DNA of 64,000 nucleotides. Origin: Lepas anatifera (Eukaryota > Arthropoda > Thecostraca > Lepadidae). The stretch is from contig JAOTON010000333.1 of the NCBI GenBank assembly GCA_034440635.1, positions 992,001-1,056,000 on the forward strand, given 5' to 3'. A program made the translations under genes and the position numbers. The notes under the pieces are model-generated. The model saw only the letters and a program-made list of their open reading frames with translations, was not told the origin of the DNA and ran no database searches. This document shows positions 31,985-44,165 of the stretch, piece by piece (the first letter of the stretch is position 1; each line of letters opens with the position of its first letter).

Positions 31985-32208
31985 TCATGGCGGCGTCCCG
32001 GCGTTGCCGCGTCGTGGGCACACTGAGCGCTGAGCCACTGCTCTCCCTCGCCGTTGGACGGGCTGGGTCAGCGAACTCGGCCGTCGCCACCGCCGCCGCC
32101 GCCGGGCATGAGCCGGCCGGACCCAAGCGGCAGAAGCGGTCCCACACCGGGCCCAGGACTGAAGCAAGTCTGAAGGCCGACTCTGTACATCTCTGGGTGT
32201 TCCTGTGA
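31985..32208. other. CpG-rich block with a possible first coding exon
   Basis: Strongly G+C- and CpG-rich against AT-rich flanks. On the plus strand an ATG at 31987 opens a frame reading MAASRRCRVVGTLSAEPLLS and later AGHEPAGPKRQKRSHTGPRT to a stop at 32206. The minus strand is also partly open. No domain is recognised. It may be a CpG island, a first exon with a basic segment, or a chance GC-rich frame. Confidence 0.3.
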
Positions 32209-32953
32209 AGTAAACGGTGTGTTTGATTAGTCTTGCATTGTGAGGATAGGCAGTTGTTGAAACCGGGGTTTTCAGCCGTGCATTTTTCTGGGCCGTGGAC
32301 GTTTTCGCGGGCTGGGCAGGGTTTACGGTGTCAGTAATAGTAACCAGGGCCGGAGATCTATTCTTGATCCAAGGAGAGGTGTTAACGCTGGAACGGCAAT
32401 ACAAGCCCTATACACAGCCTACAGGAGGCCCGAAATCCAGGGGGTCTCCTGAACCCCCTCCCCAACCCCCAGGATCTACACCCATGATAGTAACTCTCAC
32501 TTTTCGTTCTCATCTACTCCCTTCGTGGCTCTCACTCACTCTTCTCATGTTATCGTGCTCGTCCACGAAATCACTGCTTCTGTTATATGACCAACGAAGT
32601 GTGAGGGTCGTTCCACTCCAATTGCATAATGATGACTTGGATTGCAGTGAGTCGGCATACCGTTACTGCTCTCAGACCAGCTGAAGCCGATACTTGTCAT
32701 ACCCAATATTGGTGAAGTAGCGAAACAAATGGTGCTAGAAATCGGATGACAGTGAATCAGCCATACACAGATTTGAAGCTGCAGCTCCTTACTCGTCCAG
32801 TAAACATACGTCATCTCAGAGCGGGAACGTGCAGCGTGGGGTAGCCTCACTCTAGCACTCCCATTCAACCTCTTACAACAATAATAAGCCCTATCAATAT
32901 TTGTTTGTATGACAGAACAAACACTACTTCTCGGTTAGAATCTTGACTTATCT

Positions 32954-33282
32954 GTAACTAGGATTTGGGAGTCAGAACCCGGAGTTGGACCATTTCGTAA
33001 CGAGGGTTTGGGAGCTAGGACCCGGAGTTGGACCATTTTGTAGCCAGGGTTTGGGAACCAGATCCCGGAGTTGGACCAGTCCGTAACCAGGGTTTGGGAA
33101 CTAGAGCCAGGGGTTGGACCAGTCCCTAACCGGGGTTTGGGAGCCAGAGCCCGGAGTTGGACGAGTCTGTAACCAGGGTCTGGGACCCAGAGCCCGGAGT
33201 TGGACCAGTCCGTAACCAGGGTTTGGGAACCAGAAACCGGAGTTGGACCAGTCCGTAACCAGGGTTTGGGAGCCGGAGTGAG
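32954..33282. repeat. 43-bp minisatellite, about 7.6 copies
   Basis: The phrase GTTGGACC recurs at 32984, 33027, 33070, 33113, 33156, 33199 and 33242, an exact 43-bp period. Each unit contains GGGTTTGGGA and a CCCGGAGTTGGACC variant. As 43 is not a multiple of three, the long frame across it (32935-33321, minus) cycles through all three frames of the unit and is not evidence of a protein. Confidence 0.93.
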
Positions 33283-33897
33283 CCACAGTGTGATCATTCT
33301 TCCGGACTGAGAGCCCTTCAAATCATGGTGATTTCGGCTCCTGGCTCCGTGCAGAGACCAAATTTTAGAATTAGACGTGTGTATTTTGCCTGGAGGGTAA
33401 TATGGTCAGTCATTGCTTAGATTGCTGGCTCATGTAATGTTTCAAATGTTTGTGCTGGTAAACTGACTCCCCTGTATCTATTCCCATGTCTTCTTGCTTA
33501 TGGTTGAACACTGTGCCCGATGTGACCCTCCCGGAGGCTGTTAATTTTCCTTTCCCTATTCGACCATCCCATAGTTTTCCTTATCCAACAGCGCATTCTG
33601 CTTAGAAGCAGGGTACATACATTCCAGGACAAAGCAATGATGCACTACCTTGATCTTACACACCGTAGTTACAGATTTCATTCCAGTCCAGTTCATGGGG
33701 TTTTCAGGGTGTCGCATCCAGATTTGAGATTCTCTATATAGTATAGTTTAGGAACTAAAGCCTAAAGAAAATTAAAATATTGTCAATATTGTCATAACAT
33801 ATAGGGGAGAGTGCCCATTGTGTGTCATGTTCTTAAATACGCCAAAATAGTTTTGTATAATCATCACTATTCAGGCCAGTGGTGTGGATTTATATCA

Positions 33898-34245
33898 CTT
33901 TGGGGAGCCCCGGCACTGTGTCCCAAAACTTGTTTGGCGCCAGGGTGCTGAGTGTAAAATTCATATGGTAAAAGATAGTGTGCGAGTGGAAAATACAAAA
34001 GGAACAATATTTGGAAAGCTAATTCAAGTCCTTATTCAAACCTTTCTTTTACGTTTAGGAAGACTTTGCCGTCCGAATTATTTTATGCACCAGGATTATT
34101 GAACTATGCTAAAAAGGCTTTACTTGAAAGGCAAGTAGAAAATTGAGTAAAAATAACACAGAAATGAGTAGATAATTTAGCTTGCCCGGGTGTCGCTTTC
34201 CATCCGGCACCCTGGAATTTGGGACACTGTCCCGGCCTCCCCAAT
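33898..34245. mobile_element. Small inverted-repeat element (~345 bp)
   Basis: The left end TTTGGGGAGCCCCGGCACTG, followed by TGTCCCAAA and GCCAGGGTGC, is mirrored at the right by GGCACCCTGGAATTTGGGAC and ACTGTCCCGGCCTCCCCAA. The ends are imperfect inverted repeats of about 45 bp and the core is AT-rich without an ORF. It is MITE-like. Confidence 0.65.
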
Positions 34246-34724
34246 GATGTGCTGGGCAGCCTAATGGTGATTTGGGCAAGCCAAACTAAAATGTGAAGCA
34301 AAGTCCTAATGAAGTGCTAAAGGAAGAGAAAGTTATAAACAAATGCGTTTTCTTCAGCCTTATAGTGGCATTCTTTATCACCTGCCCTGCAAATTAATAT
34401 TTTAGCAACCAAGAGAAATCATCTGACATAATGGACAATCTGCAATGCATGTACACAACTCCAGCGTAACTAATTGCGTACTCCATACTTGGGCAGTGAT
34501 GCAGTCCATAAGATACCGCAAAACAAGTTAGACGCAATAGCAGATTTCCTCTTAACAATTCGTTCGCAATCTGTCAGGTACATTGCAGAAAGTATCTGAA
34601 ATCAACAAAAGACGCAGTATCATGGGGACCTTTCGTCTCTGTGCCAGGTTTTTTTAATCATTTGTACAAATTTGTAGACATTTGTACACATCGACATATT
34701 ATCTGTAGTCCAATATTGATAAGT

Positions 34725-35508
34725 GGGGCATTCCAGGACAAAACGACCAAAAATATTTCAATTTGACACCACCATGTCTAGAAAAATCTGAAACTTTGTC
34801 TCCGGGGTAGTTTTGGGCCAGAAACACGCCTGTGAGAATCTTAGTCCCCTCCGACCAACGGTGACCGAGTTATAGCCCGAGGCATTTTCGGGAGGTCACG
34901 TTGTAGACTCATGTTTGATGCTTCATAACTCAAAAACGCATCACCTGATTAACAAGTTTTGTATATCATTGAACTCGTCTTGAATTATAGTTTATTTTTG
35001 AAAAAGAAAATGTTAAAAATTTGAAAATTTTGGACTTTTAATTTGTTTGACCTTTTCCTTTTTGACCTAGCTTGAGCTTTTCCCAGTTGAAATTGCCCTT
35101 TTAGATACCTCAGAAATGTTTCTTCATAAAATATCTTTCGATAGCAAAAATAAAAAAATGCGTTCTTACTATAAGTTCCGAATATTTAGCACCTAAGGTA
35201 GGTATGTACACGGTTTTTTACCATTGCGGTAGTACAGCCTTATGTTTAACGCCGCAAATATAGCGATTGCTTTTGTAATCGGTCGCTGGAAATCATACTC
35301 CATTGTCTTTACGAAATTTTAATCGTAAAAGTATCCGAATTTATGACAATTAACACGCGCCCACCCGAGGGGGTGGGCAACCGGCCTCCTCAGGTCTCTA
35401 CAGGTAGTAAAAAATACCTTCGCGCAGCGCCACCGTACTCCATCTACCTCTAACACAACATTTTGCGACTTCTGGAAAAATAATTTAGGTCAACTGGGAG
35501 GTGGTAGG
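34725..35508 (+). repeat. Left outer arm of a large inverted duplication
   Basis: Begins GGGGCATTCCAGGACA and matches the reverse complement of 42013 down to about 41230 with roughly 95% identity by eye and a few indels. It includes the start of a TTAA element (TTAA at 35350-35353, then CACGCGCCCACC) whose remainder is missing here. No coding capacity is visible. Confidence 0.85.
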
Positions 35509-35526
35509 TACCGTAAATGCTGAAGG

Positions 35527-35695
35527 CCAGCAGGCAACTCAGTGGTGAGGGGTGACCTGAGGTAGACGGTCGTCGTTATGCCTTGTGGGACTTTCAACTT
35601 TGTTTCCTTGATTAACACTTTATCGTGGGAGTTGCTCGTTTGGGTGGTGGGGTCAGGGTCTCCGTAAAAAGTCCCTTGATGACTCTAGTGAGACA
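35527..35695 (+). mobile_element. Headless SINE body copy
   Basis: It contains GGCAACTCAGTGGTGAGG, GGTGACCTGAGGTAGACG, GAGTTGCTCGTTTGGGTGG and GGGTCAGGGTCTCCGT, ending before the next SINE head at 35719. It matches the bodies at 39899-40094 and 62129-62330 with substitutions. The arrangement of body followed directly by a new head suggests a tandem pair or an insertion of one SINE into another. Confidence 0.7.
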
Positions 35696-35718
35696 CCTAC
35701 TCCTAAAACTGCCTCCTT

Positions 35719-35838
35719 GCCGCCCCGGTAGCTCAGTTGGTAGAGCGTTGGGCTCCGGCCCGCGGCTCAGAGGCATGCAGTGGCAGTGCATGTCCAGGCT
35801 TGGGATCGGTTCCGCTGAGACGCTCCGGCGCTCAATAG
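35719..35838 (+). mobile_element. SINE tRNA-like head, split from its body by the fold-back element
   Basis: It begins GCCGCCCCGGTAGCTCAGTT and carries an A box (TAGCTCAGTTGGTAGAGCG) and a degenerate B box (GGGATCGGTTCC), ending CGGCGCTCAATAG. The body of this copy continues at 39891 as CTCAATAGCTTACCCGACG after a 4.05 kb insertion. Confidence 0.82.
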
Positions 35839-38800
35839 TAGCCTGGTCCGGATTTAGGTTTTTCTTCAGAAAGTAACGGATCGTTGTTCATTAGATGCAT
35901 TTTTTGGTGCTGATTACGATGCGCTCATCAGAAATGCAATTTTCGAAAAACTTTTGGTGGCCCACTCGAGTTGAAGGTTTTGCATTTTGCCCAATTTTCC
36001 ACTTTTTGGCTCACCATCAACCCATATTACCAACGAGGTGGGAAAATTGCACTGGGCTGGTAGTTTGGTTCATTGGTGTTCCATTCGCTTTGTTTTTGTT
36101 GTTATAACTTGCACACATAACCGTTATTTTTTGCTTATCATATCCGCTTTTAGTTGAGCTTGCACTGGCTCTCCATAGATGGCGCTAGCGGCGTGTCTTG
36201 GTAAGTGAATACTGATTCCCTCGGGGACCGGGAATGTGAACAGCAACGTGAAAGGTGAGAAACAATTGCGAATTGGATTTTATAAACGCACTTAAAGAGC
36301 TGTTTTCAAGCAGCACTGAAGTTGTTAACACTGTTTCTCAGGTATTTTAAGTATGCCATGTCCAAATATGCTGCTGCTGCTGAAGTCCCGACCATAACCC
36401 TTTACCAATAGACGCAGGAACCGTGGGGTCTGTGGTGGTGGCTGTTGCACCCAACTTTCAGAGTGTGGCAGCAGCTCTAATCCCGCCCCCAGTTTGAGCC
36501 GATTCTGGAACTTCTCTATTAACATTTAAGTGATATGCCTAATCACCCCCGGCCATACCAACGCGGAAGCCCCTTCCTCCAGCCTACACCTTTCCTTCGA
36601 CTAAATAGTCTCTCCACCTATGCCTTCACCGACTGAATGCTTCCGTATTTGCGCCAAAAAGACTCTGCAGCAACCCTACTTTGACTGAAGTGCGAGGGTA
36701 TCAGTTTTGAGGCTAGTGACCTCTAGCCCAGTCTCCTCTGACATATTTAGAGGTCGTTGTGGCCCAGGGAAGAATTATTTGTTTTACGTAGACGGATAGG
36801 ATTGATAATTTTCAACGTTGTGGTACAGCAGAAAAAATCGACCGGTTTGGCATTATGCAAACATTTTAATACAAACGTGACATTGGTCACCAGGTTTTAA
36901 GGACCGAAGAAAATATGCTGTATGAAATCCTAAAATTTCCAACGACTTCCAACGACTAGACATCCTGCACTAGTTGCATTGAATAATTCAAATACCGGCA
37001 TGATCCAAGTTTTACGTTATGTTCTCTTTGCAGTTTTATGTTTCCTCTGAACAAAATTCAACATGGACGGACGGTAATATTTGCAAAAAACAAAAGAGCC
37101 TGACCGTGAGTTTGGCATGTCATAGGGCACCTTGTTATGACAAGAATTGGACTCGTGGAGGAGCGGAGCAAAGATGAGTGCCATATTCTTATAAAAGTAT
37201 CAATAACAGGGTAACGGCTGAGATTATGGATGTATGTGCAAGCGTATCACTGCCTACACGTGCAAAACAGGCCGTGCTGAAGGAACTAAGAGGGCTTTAG
37301 AAAGGATGAGAGACAAAAAGAAGCATGTAAACAGGTTTGGCAAGCGAGCTGCTACATCAACTGCTGCGATGGATTCGCTGATTGATATCAGCAGCCGAGA
37401 ACGTGAGCCTGAACTAGTAGAAGACAGTGTATCTGGCCGACCAGCCAAGTGCCAGACGTATTCAGACAGGCAGCCTCGATCAGGAAACCACAGAGCGATG
37501 GCAGAGGAGAGTTCAGCGAGCGGGTCGAGCAGTCATAAGAGGAGCAGCCGTCACCTCCCCGAGTCAACAGGCGACGGCCGAGACAGCAAACACGCCTGTG
37601 GAAACTGGTGTTTCAGGTAGCACTATCATCTGCTAAGCTATAATGACTTGGTAATCCTGATCAAGGGATATTATCTGTGTATGAACAATGTTATTTTCAG
37701 AAACCAGTCTGCTCATAAATCCGATCAGAACACCCACAAGCTATATATTTATATATATTTTTTAAACATTGTCCAAGTCAGTTCACAGTCCATAACTCAC
37801 AAACCATAAGGAAGGATAGACCGTAGAAGAACGACAAGTAATGCCAACCATTTTTATGTTTTATGAGTTATGGAACCGTAAGGAAGGATAGGAGAACGAC
37901 AAGCAATGCGTACCATGTCTTATGGTTTATGAGCTATTGACTGTGAACGACTTGGACAGTGTTTTGAAAAAAAAATATATATATATACATATAGCTTGTG
38001 GGTGTTTTGTTAGAATTGTTGAGCAGACTGGTTTTGAAAAATAGCATTGCTCATACACAGATAATATCCCTTTGATCGGGATTACCGAGTCATTATAGCT
38101 TAGCAGATGATAGCATTAATGAAACACCAGTTTCCACAGGCGTGTTTGCTGTCTCGGCCGTCGCCTGTTGACTCGGGGAGGTGACGGCTGCTCCTCTCAT
38201 GACTGCTCGACCCGCTCGCTGGGCTCTCCTCTGCCATCGCGCTGTGGTTTCCTGACCGAGGCTGTCTGTCTGAAGGCGTCTGGCACTTGGATGGTCGGCA
38301 AGAAACACTGTCTTCTGCTAGTCCAGGCTCAGTTCTCGGCTGCTGGTATCAAACAGCGAATCCATCCCAGCAGTTGATATAGTGCTCGCTTGCCAAACTT
38401 GTTTGCATACTTCTTTTTTGTACTCTTTCTTTCCAAAGCCCTCTTAGTTCCTTCAGTATGGCCTGATTTACACGTGTATGGAGTGATACGCTGGCACACA
38501 CATCCATAACCCCTGCTGTTACCCTGTTCTTCCATTCTTCCATAGGAATATGACACTCATCTTTGCTCCGCTCCTCCATGAGTTCAATTCTTGTCATAAG
38601 AAGCCGCCCTATGATATACAAAACTCACGGTAAGACTCCTTTATTTCTTGCAGATATAACCGTCCCTCCATTTTCAATTTCGATCAGAGAACTGAAAGGA
38701 AAAGATAACGTAAACACTTAAATTATGTCGATGATTATCGATTATCATATGATTATAGATTATTATCCAATGCAGCTAGTGCAAGGTGCGGAAACGTTGG

Positions 38801-39890
38801 AAAGCTTATTTTGTGATTTCATACAACATATTTCCTTCAGTCCTTAAAACCTGGTGACCAATGCCATGTTTGTAAAAAAATTGTTCGCACAATGCCAAAC
38901 CAGTCGATTTTTTTCTGCTGGACCGCAACGTTAAAAATTGTCAATTCTATCCGTATACGTAAAACATATAATTCTTCTCTGGGCCACAACGTCCTCTAAA
39001 TATGTCAGAGGAGACTGGGCTAGAGGTCGCTAGCCTCAAAACTGATACCCTCGCACTTCAGTCAAAGTAGGGTTGCTGTAGAGTCTTTTGGCGCAAATAC
39101 GGAAGCATTCAGTCGGTGACGGCATAGGTGGAGAGACTATTTTAGTCGGAGGAAGGGGCTTCCGCGTTGGTATGGCCGGGGGTGATTAGGCATATCACTT
39201 AAATGTTAATAGAGAAGTTCCAGAATCGGCTCAAACTGGGGGCGGGGTTAGAGCTGCTGCCACACTCTGAAAGTTGGGTGCAACAGCCACGACCACAGCC
39301 CCCACGGTTCCTGCGTCTATTGGTAAAGGGTTATGGTCGGGACTTCAGCAGCAGCAGCATATTTGGACATGGCATGCTTAAAATACCTGAGAAACAGTGT
39401 TAACAACTTCAGTGCTGCTTGAAAACAGCCCTTTACGTGCGTTTATACAATCCAATTCACAATTGTTTCTCACCTTTCACGTTGCTGTTCACATTCCCGG
39501 TCCCCGAGGGAATCAGTATTCACTTACCATGTCACGCCGCTGGCGCCATCTATGGGGAGCCAGTGCAAGGTCAACTAAAAGAGGATATGATAAGCAAAAA
39601 ATAGCCGTTATGTGTGCAAGTCATAACAACAAAAACAAAGCGAATGGAACACCAATGAACCAAACTACCAACCCAGTGCAATTTTTTCCACCTCGTTGGT
39701 AATATGGGTTGATGGTGAGCCAAAAGTGGAAAATTGGGCAAAATGCAAAACCTTCAACTCGAGTGGGCCACCAAAAGTTTTTTCGAAAATTGCATTTCTG
39801 ATGAGCGCATCGCAATCAGCACCAAAAATGCATCTAATGAACAACGATCCGTTACTTTCTGAAGAAAAAACCTAAATCCGGACCAGGCTA
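35839..39890. mobile_element. 4.05 kb fold-back element with ~1.97 kb inverted arms and 8-bp target duplication
   Basis: The left end TAGCCTGGTCCGGATTTAGG and the right end CCTAAATCCGGACCAGGCTA are perfect inverted copies. The arms (35839 to about 37812 and about 37918 to 39890) pair along their whole length around a ~105 bp spacer that holds a short tandem repeat (CGTAAGGAAGGATAG type). CTCAATAG at 35831-35838 and 39891-39898 is an exact 8-bp duplication. An 8-bp duplication is typical of hAT, P and some fold-back elements. The TIR does not show the usual hAT start, so the superfamily is open. Matching ORF remnants occur in both arms (37234-37620 plus; 38093-38621 minus) without a recognised domain. 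Confidence 0.92.
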
Positions 39891-39898
39891 CTCAATAG

Positions 39899-40094
39899 CT
39901 TACCCGACGTACAGGTCGGCTGGCAACTGACTGGTGAGAGGGTGACCTGAGCGGGGCGGCCGTCCCTGTGCTGTGCGGGACGTTAAACGTTGGCTTCTAA
40001 AATCAACCCTTCATTTGGGGAGTTGCTCGTTCGGATGGTGGGGTCGGGGTCTCCGTGACAAGTCCATTGATGACTTTAGTGAGACGCCGACTCC
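39899..40094 (+). mobile_element. SINE body (continuation of the head at 35719)
   Basis: It starts CTTACCCGACGTACAGGTCG directly after the target duplication and runs through GGCAACTGACTGGTGAGAGG, GCGGGACGTTAAACGTTGGC and TGGGGTCGGGGTCTCCGTGA to GAGACGCCGACTCC. Together with 35719-35838 it restores the layout of the full copy at 62129-62441. Confidence 0.82.
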
Positions 40095-40549
40095 AACAAT
40101 CGAACTGAGAACAACTTGTACAAAATGTATAAAAAACTGAACTGGCAACAACTTGGGCAATATTTATAAACAGAAAAACTGCAGCCATTAAAAGTGATAA
40201 AAAGGGATTCCTTTGTTTCGAGGGAGACGAGGGCAAATCAACTTATTAATAATGAACCTTTCAGCCTTAAACGAAAATTTACAAAGATGTCGCGACCTTA
40301 TCAATAATTGAAACAAGTATAACTTATCCTATGAGCACCACTAACTCACACAATTACATCGTTCCCGGAGATGGAAAATAGTATCGATGCAAGCTGATCC
40401 AATGCAGCACAGCATATGTTCGAGAGGATTCATGCAATGTAAACAAACGTGCCTGAAAGGCTTTCATTCCCAAAAAGTAATTTGAATCTGCTCATATATT
40501 CGACAAAATGTCCTGAAATTGTAACGCATTCGACTTGGTCACTTGAACA

Positions 40550-41398
40550 GGTTGCCTCATGATATTTTTACAAGGTGATCATTTCATAGCTGACACGGAT
40601 CCGAGAATCCCAGATAAATAATGACACAGTGCACTGGGAGTGATGCCGCTAAATAGCCAGTTTTAATCATTACCGAATATGTTACATACAATCGTTTGGT
40701 CGTGTCGCCTTTGAGGTTGCTCAAGGTCACAGTATTTTTACGGGAACTAAGTGGAAACCTAAATTTTGTGGCATAATAGGTGACAGAGAAGAGCAGTAGA
40801 AAGAAAAGTTCAGCACCATTGAAACACTCTTGTTGAGCCCAAACGGATTATATATCTTATAATATTGCCTAGTCAAATGTCAAAATTAACCTGCTTTGAC
40901 CTAGGGCCAGGCTTAGGTCTGTAGGGTAAAAAGAATATTAATCAAACTGCAGTGGTAAGTCAGACACGACAATGTAAAAATACAACCTCCATCGCAATTC
41001 TCGACAATTCTCAATTCTCGCAAGTTATCAAAATTTACCAATCGCCCCATGCATTTCTAATGGAAAGATCATGACCTTTGCCCTGCTCCCGGTTATCGAT
41101 ATAGAAATCCTGCTACGAAAAATTATCTTGCTAGGCGATCTTACTATGTAATGCGATTCTAATCACGATAGGCTAAATTTGATATGATTTATGCACCTCC
41201 CAAAGTTTGAGGTTAGGTCTCTTGACCTGGGTTAGCGGTCTGACCTGGTATGACCCAGACCTAAAATTTTGCCAGAAGCTGTAAAAATTTCGAGTTAGAG
41301 GTACATGAAGTACGGTGGCGCTGCGCGAAGGTGTTTTTTTTACTACCTGTGGAAACCTGAGGAGGCCGGTTGCCCACCCCTGGGTGGGCGCGTGTTAA
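40550..41398 (-). mobile_element. TTAA-type element forming part of the right outer arm
   Basis: It ends at TTAA 41395-41398 with GGTGGGCGCGTG and a CCCACCCCTGGGTGGG palindrome next to it, then GGTGGCGCTGCGCG, as in the minus-strand copy at 30615. The interior contains many TGACC(T) motifs. The far end near 40550 is not sharply defined. Only its first ~160 bp are represented in the left arm. Confidence 0.6.
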
Positions 41399-42013
41399 TT
41401 GTCATAAATTCGGATACTTGTACGATTAAAATTTCGTAAAGACAATGGAGTATGATTTCCAGCGACCGATTACAAAAGCAATCGCTATATTTGCGGCGTT
41501 AAACATAAGGCTGTACTACCGCAATGGTCAAAAACCGTGTACATACCTACCTTAGGTGCTAAATATTCGGAACTTATAGCAAGAACGCATTTTTTATTTT
41601 TCCTATCGAAAGATATTTTATGAAGAAACATTTTTGAGGTGTCTAAAAGGGCAATTTCAACTGGGAAAAGGTCAAGCTAGGTCAAAAAGGAAAAGGTCAA
41701 ACAAATTAAAAGTCCAAAATTTTCCAATTTTAAGATTTTCTTTTTTCAAAATAAATTATAATTCAAGACGAGTTCAATGATATACAAAACTTGTTAATCA
41801 GGTGATGTGTTGTTGAGTTATGAAGCATCAAAGATGAGTCTACAACGTGACCTCCCGAAAGTGCCTTGGGCTATAACTCGGTCACCGTTGGTCGGAGGGG
41901 GCTGAGATTCTCACAGGCGTGTTTCTGGCCCAAAACTACCCCGGAGACAAAGTTTCAGATTTTTTCTAGACATGGTTGTGTCAAGCCTTGGTCGATCTGT
42001 CCTGGAATGCCCC
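41230..42013 (-). repeat. Right outer arm of the large inverted duplication
   Basis: Reverse complement of 34725-35508, ending TCCTGGAATGCCCC. The two arms differ by scattered substitutions and small indels. Ends of the same type occur near 11575-11595 and 13690-13720. Confidence 0.85.
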
Positions 42014-42326
42014 AAGTACCATCTCTCCTGTTCCGTTTCTACTGGTTAATATCATGCCATGAAATGATAGTCCGAGGGCCTACTATGCCTAGCATGAAGG
42101 TGTAATACTCTTTCCAGAGATACAAAACGGAGATGCTGGTTGCGTGAAAATGCATTATACCACTCGAGAAGCATAAATCCCGGATTCATGATGGCATCAC
42201 TCCATATATAACACACCGGTTCTGTATTACCCCATCCATATCTGAAAAAAATCACATGAATCACCAAAAAAAACTTCCTTTAAAGCCTTTGGGAAGTTAT
42301 TCAGACTGCATGCTCCAAAATCTGTT

Positions 42327-43266
42327 TTAACACGCTCACCGCTGGGGAGGGGGAGGGATGAAATTTGCCCTCCTGGTTTTCTCCATATAAGGCAAAGGCA
42401 AAAAAGATGCACGACCAAGGAACTTGCACGTATCTGTGATCAATTTCACGCATCTGACCAAATTTTTACGTCAGGTCATGTCAAACCAATGGGCTTTTCA
42501 AGGTCAAGCGACCCGACCTCAAGACTCAAAATCACCAAATTGACGCGGCGCCAAAGGAACATCTGCTAACTGATCAGTTTAAAAATGTCAAAATATAAGG
42601 TCATTAGGACCTAAAAATCTGCTATCTCAGAAATTTGTAATTGTTGACCTAAAATGGGGTCAATTTTTCGGTCACCCCATTATAAGTACATATATTGTGA
42701 AACAATTAAAGGGCTCTTTTAGTAAATACTGAATAAATCAACTTGAAAGTCCTCATACCATGCATTATTGCCACGATCTTGACCTCGAAGTTGGGTTTTT
42801 GACCATCTGACCTCTCAAAGCTCATGTGACCTCAGGTGAGACACACGAGCATGCAGAGCCACACGAGCTTGCCAATTACTTCGCACTGAATAAAGATAAA
42901 GCTTCCATTTTGCTTGCATTGTACTTATCTTGTCACGGGGATTCGTTCTATATTGAACATGACTACCAGGTCACCATGTGACCGTGGCTTAGCTAGATAT
43001 CAGGTCATTTTCACAATTTGACCCAGCATAATCACATCATACTTAGTTCAATTTGACACGATGAGAGGACTCCAATGATGCCTAAATATTTGATCTGGCC
43101 CTGTTGACTACATTTCTATGGGGAAGATGTGCACCATCCTGTTGTGAGCCTGTGGAACCTTCCTTTACCTCTGCTGACCTTAATAATCCATGTAAAAATT
43201 TTGGTGTGTATATTTTCATGTTCTTCTAAATATAAATGTTTGGCTATGATATATTGACGGGGTTAA
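42327..43266 (+). mobile_element. Probable TTAA-type element, diverged
   Basis: TTAA at 42327-42330 is followed by CACGCTCACCGCTGGGGAGG, and the interior is rich in TGACC/GGTCA (for example TCACGTCAGGTCATGTC-like and TTCAAGGTCAAGCGACCC). A TTAA at 43263 could be the right end. The termini are much less conserved than in other copies. Confidence 0.4.
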
Positions 43267-43284
43267 ATGCTTGCATTTATGAAG

Positions 43285-43500
43285 CCTTTAAGCAGGGGCG
43301 CCGCCACGGAATTTTCGCAGGGGGGACGGACCCGGGCTGGTGCTGACCGGGGAGGCGAATTTTGAGCATATTCGGTACCTGACAGCATTAATGACGATTG
43401 AACCAAAAAAATTGGGGGACGTCCCCCTGGGTGGCCAACAGGGGGGACGTGTCTCCCCCGTCTCCCCCCGCTTTCGGCGTCCATGCCTTTAAAAACAAAA
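43285..43500. mobile_element. G/C-run repeat fragment
   Basis: A stretch with runs of GGGGGACG and CTCCCCCGTCTCCCCCC, starting GCAGGGGCGCCGCCACGG and ending CGGCGTCCATGCC. It looks like a short G-rich dispersed repeat similar in style to the GGATCC-ended units, but I cannot define its ends. Confidence 0.35.
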
Positions 43501-44039
43501 ATTCAGAGTGTCGGATACAAATAAAATAGAAGGTGGCTCTGTGCGTGGTATTGATAGGTAATGTATTTGTTTCTGCTAACTGCCCCGGCTTAGATCATGA
43601 CGGCTAATAGGAAATATTAACCCCAATTTATTGGCCAAATTTTCAGCGGAGTACACGCAGACATTATGTTTGTTAAACAAGTAGAACGGTCAACATCAAA
43701 CTTTGTCGCCTACGATTAGAAAAGCTGTCTGGCGCTGACTTTAAAATAGTCCGGAGCCTCATTATAAATACTTCTGCTACTTCGAACATTGGCATCCATA
43801 CCACTAGATGTGTCTTCTCAATAGGCAGGACGATCTAACTGACTGGTGGGTATATCAACCTTCCACTGTCACTTGTTGTTGTTTGGGATTTTTACACTCT
43901 TTTACAATGTATACTATGCTGTAGTGGTATTTTTATTGGATATATGGTACATGATCAATTGACTCATTAACAAAACCCAAAAATTTGAAATCCCAGTAAC
44001 ACCTCTCATTTTCTCATATATTAAACTATTCTGAGACGA

Positions 44040-44165
44040 TCTGTAAAGGTTTCATCCTGATATCTTCAAAGCTGATGAAGCGAAAGCGGTCTGAAGGTGG
44101 GCTGTTTCAGTCCAACTTGTAGTTAAGGTCTCCATGTTAAAGACCATTGTATAAGAGAGTACCAC
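44040..44165. repeat. Dispersed repeat, inverted partner at 47890-48010
   Basis: The block GGCTGTTTCAGTCCAACTTG, GTTAAGGTCTCCATG and flanking bases reappears in reverse complement at 47890-48010 (CATGGGGACCTTAACTAC, GGGCTGAAACAGCCC). Identity is moderate. The family is unknown. Confidence 0.6.

Noticed and set aside
32935..33321. 128-codon repeat protein
   Set aside because: The frame crosses a 43-bp tandem repeat whose unit length is not a multiple of three, so openness follows from the repeat sequence.
36325..39403. Two near-identical 66-codon ORFs (36325-36525 minus and 39203-39403 plus) as conserved genes
   Set aside because: They are the two arms of one fold-back element, so their identity reflects the element's symmetry rather than selection.
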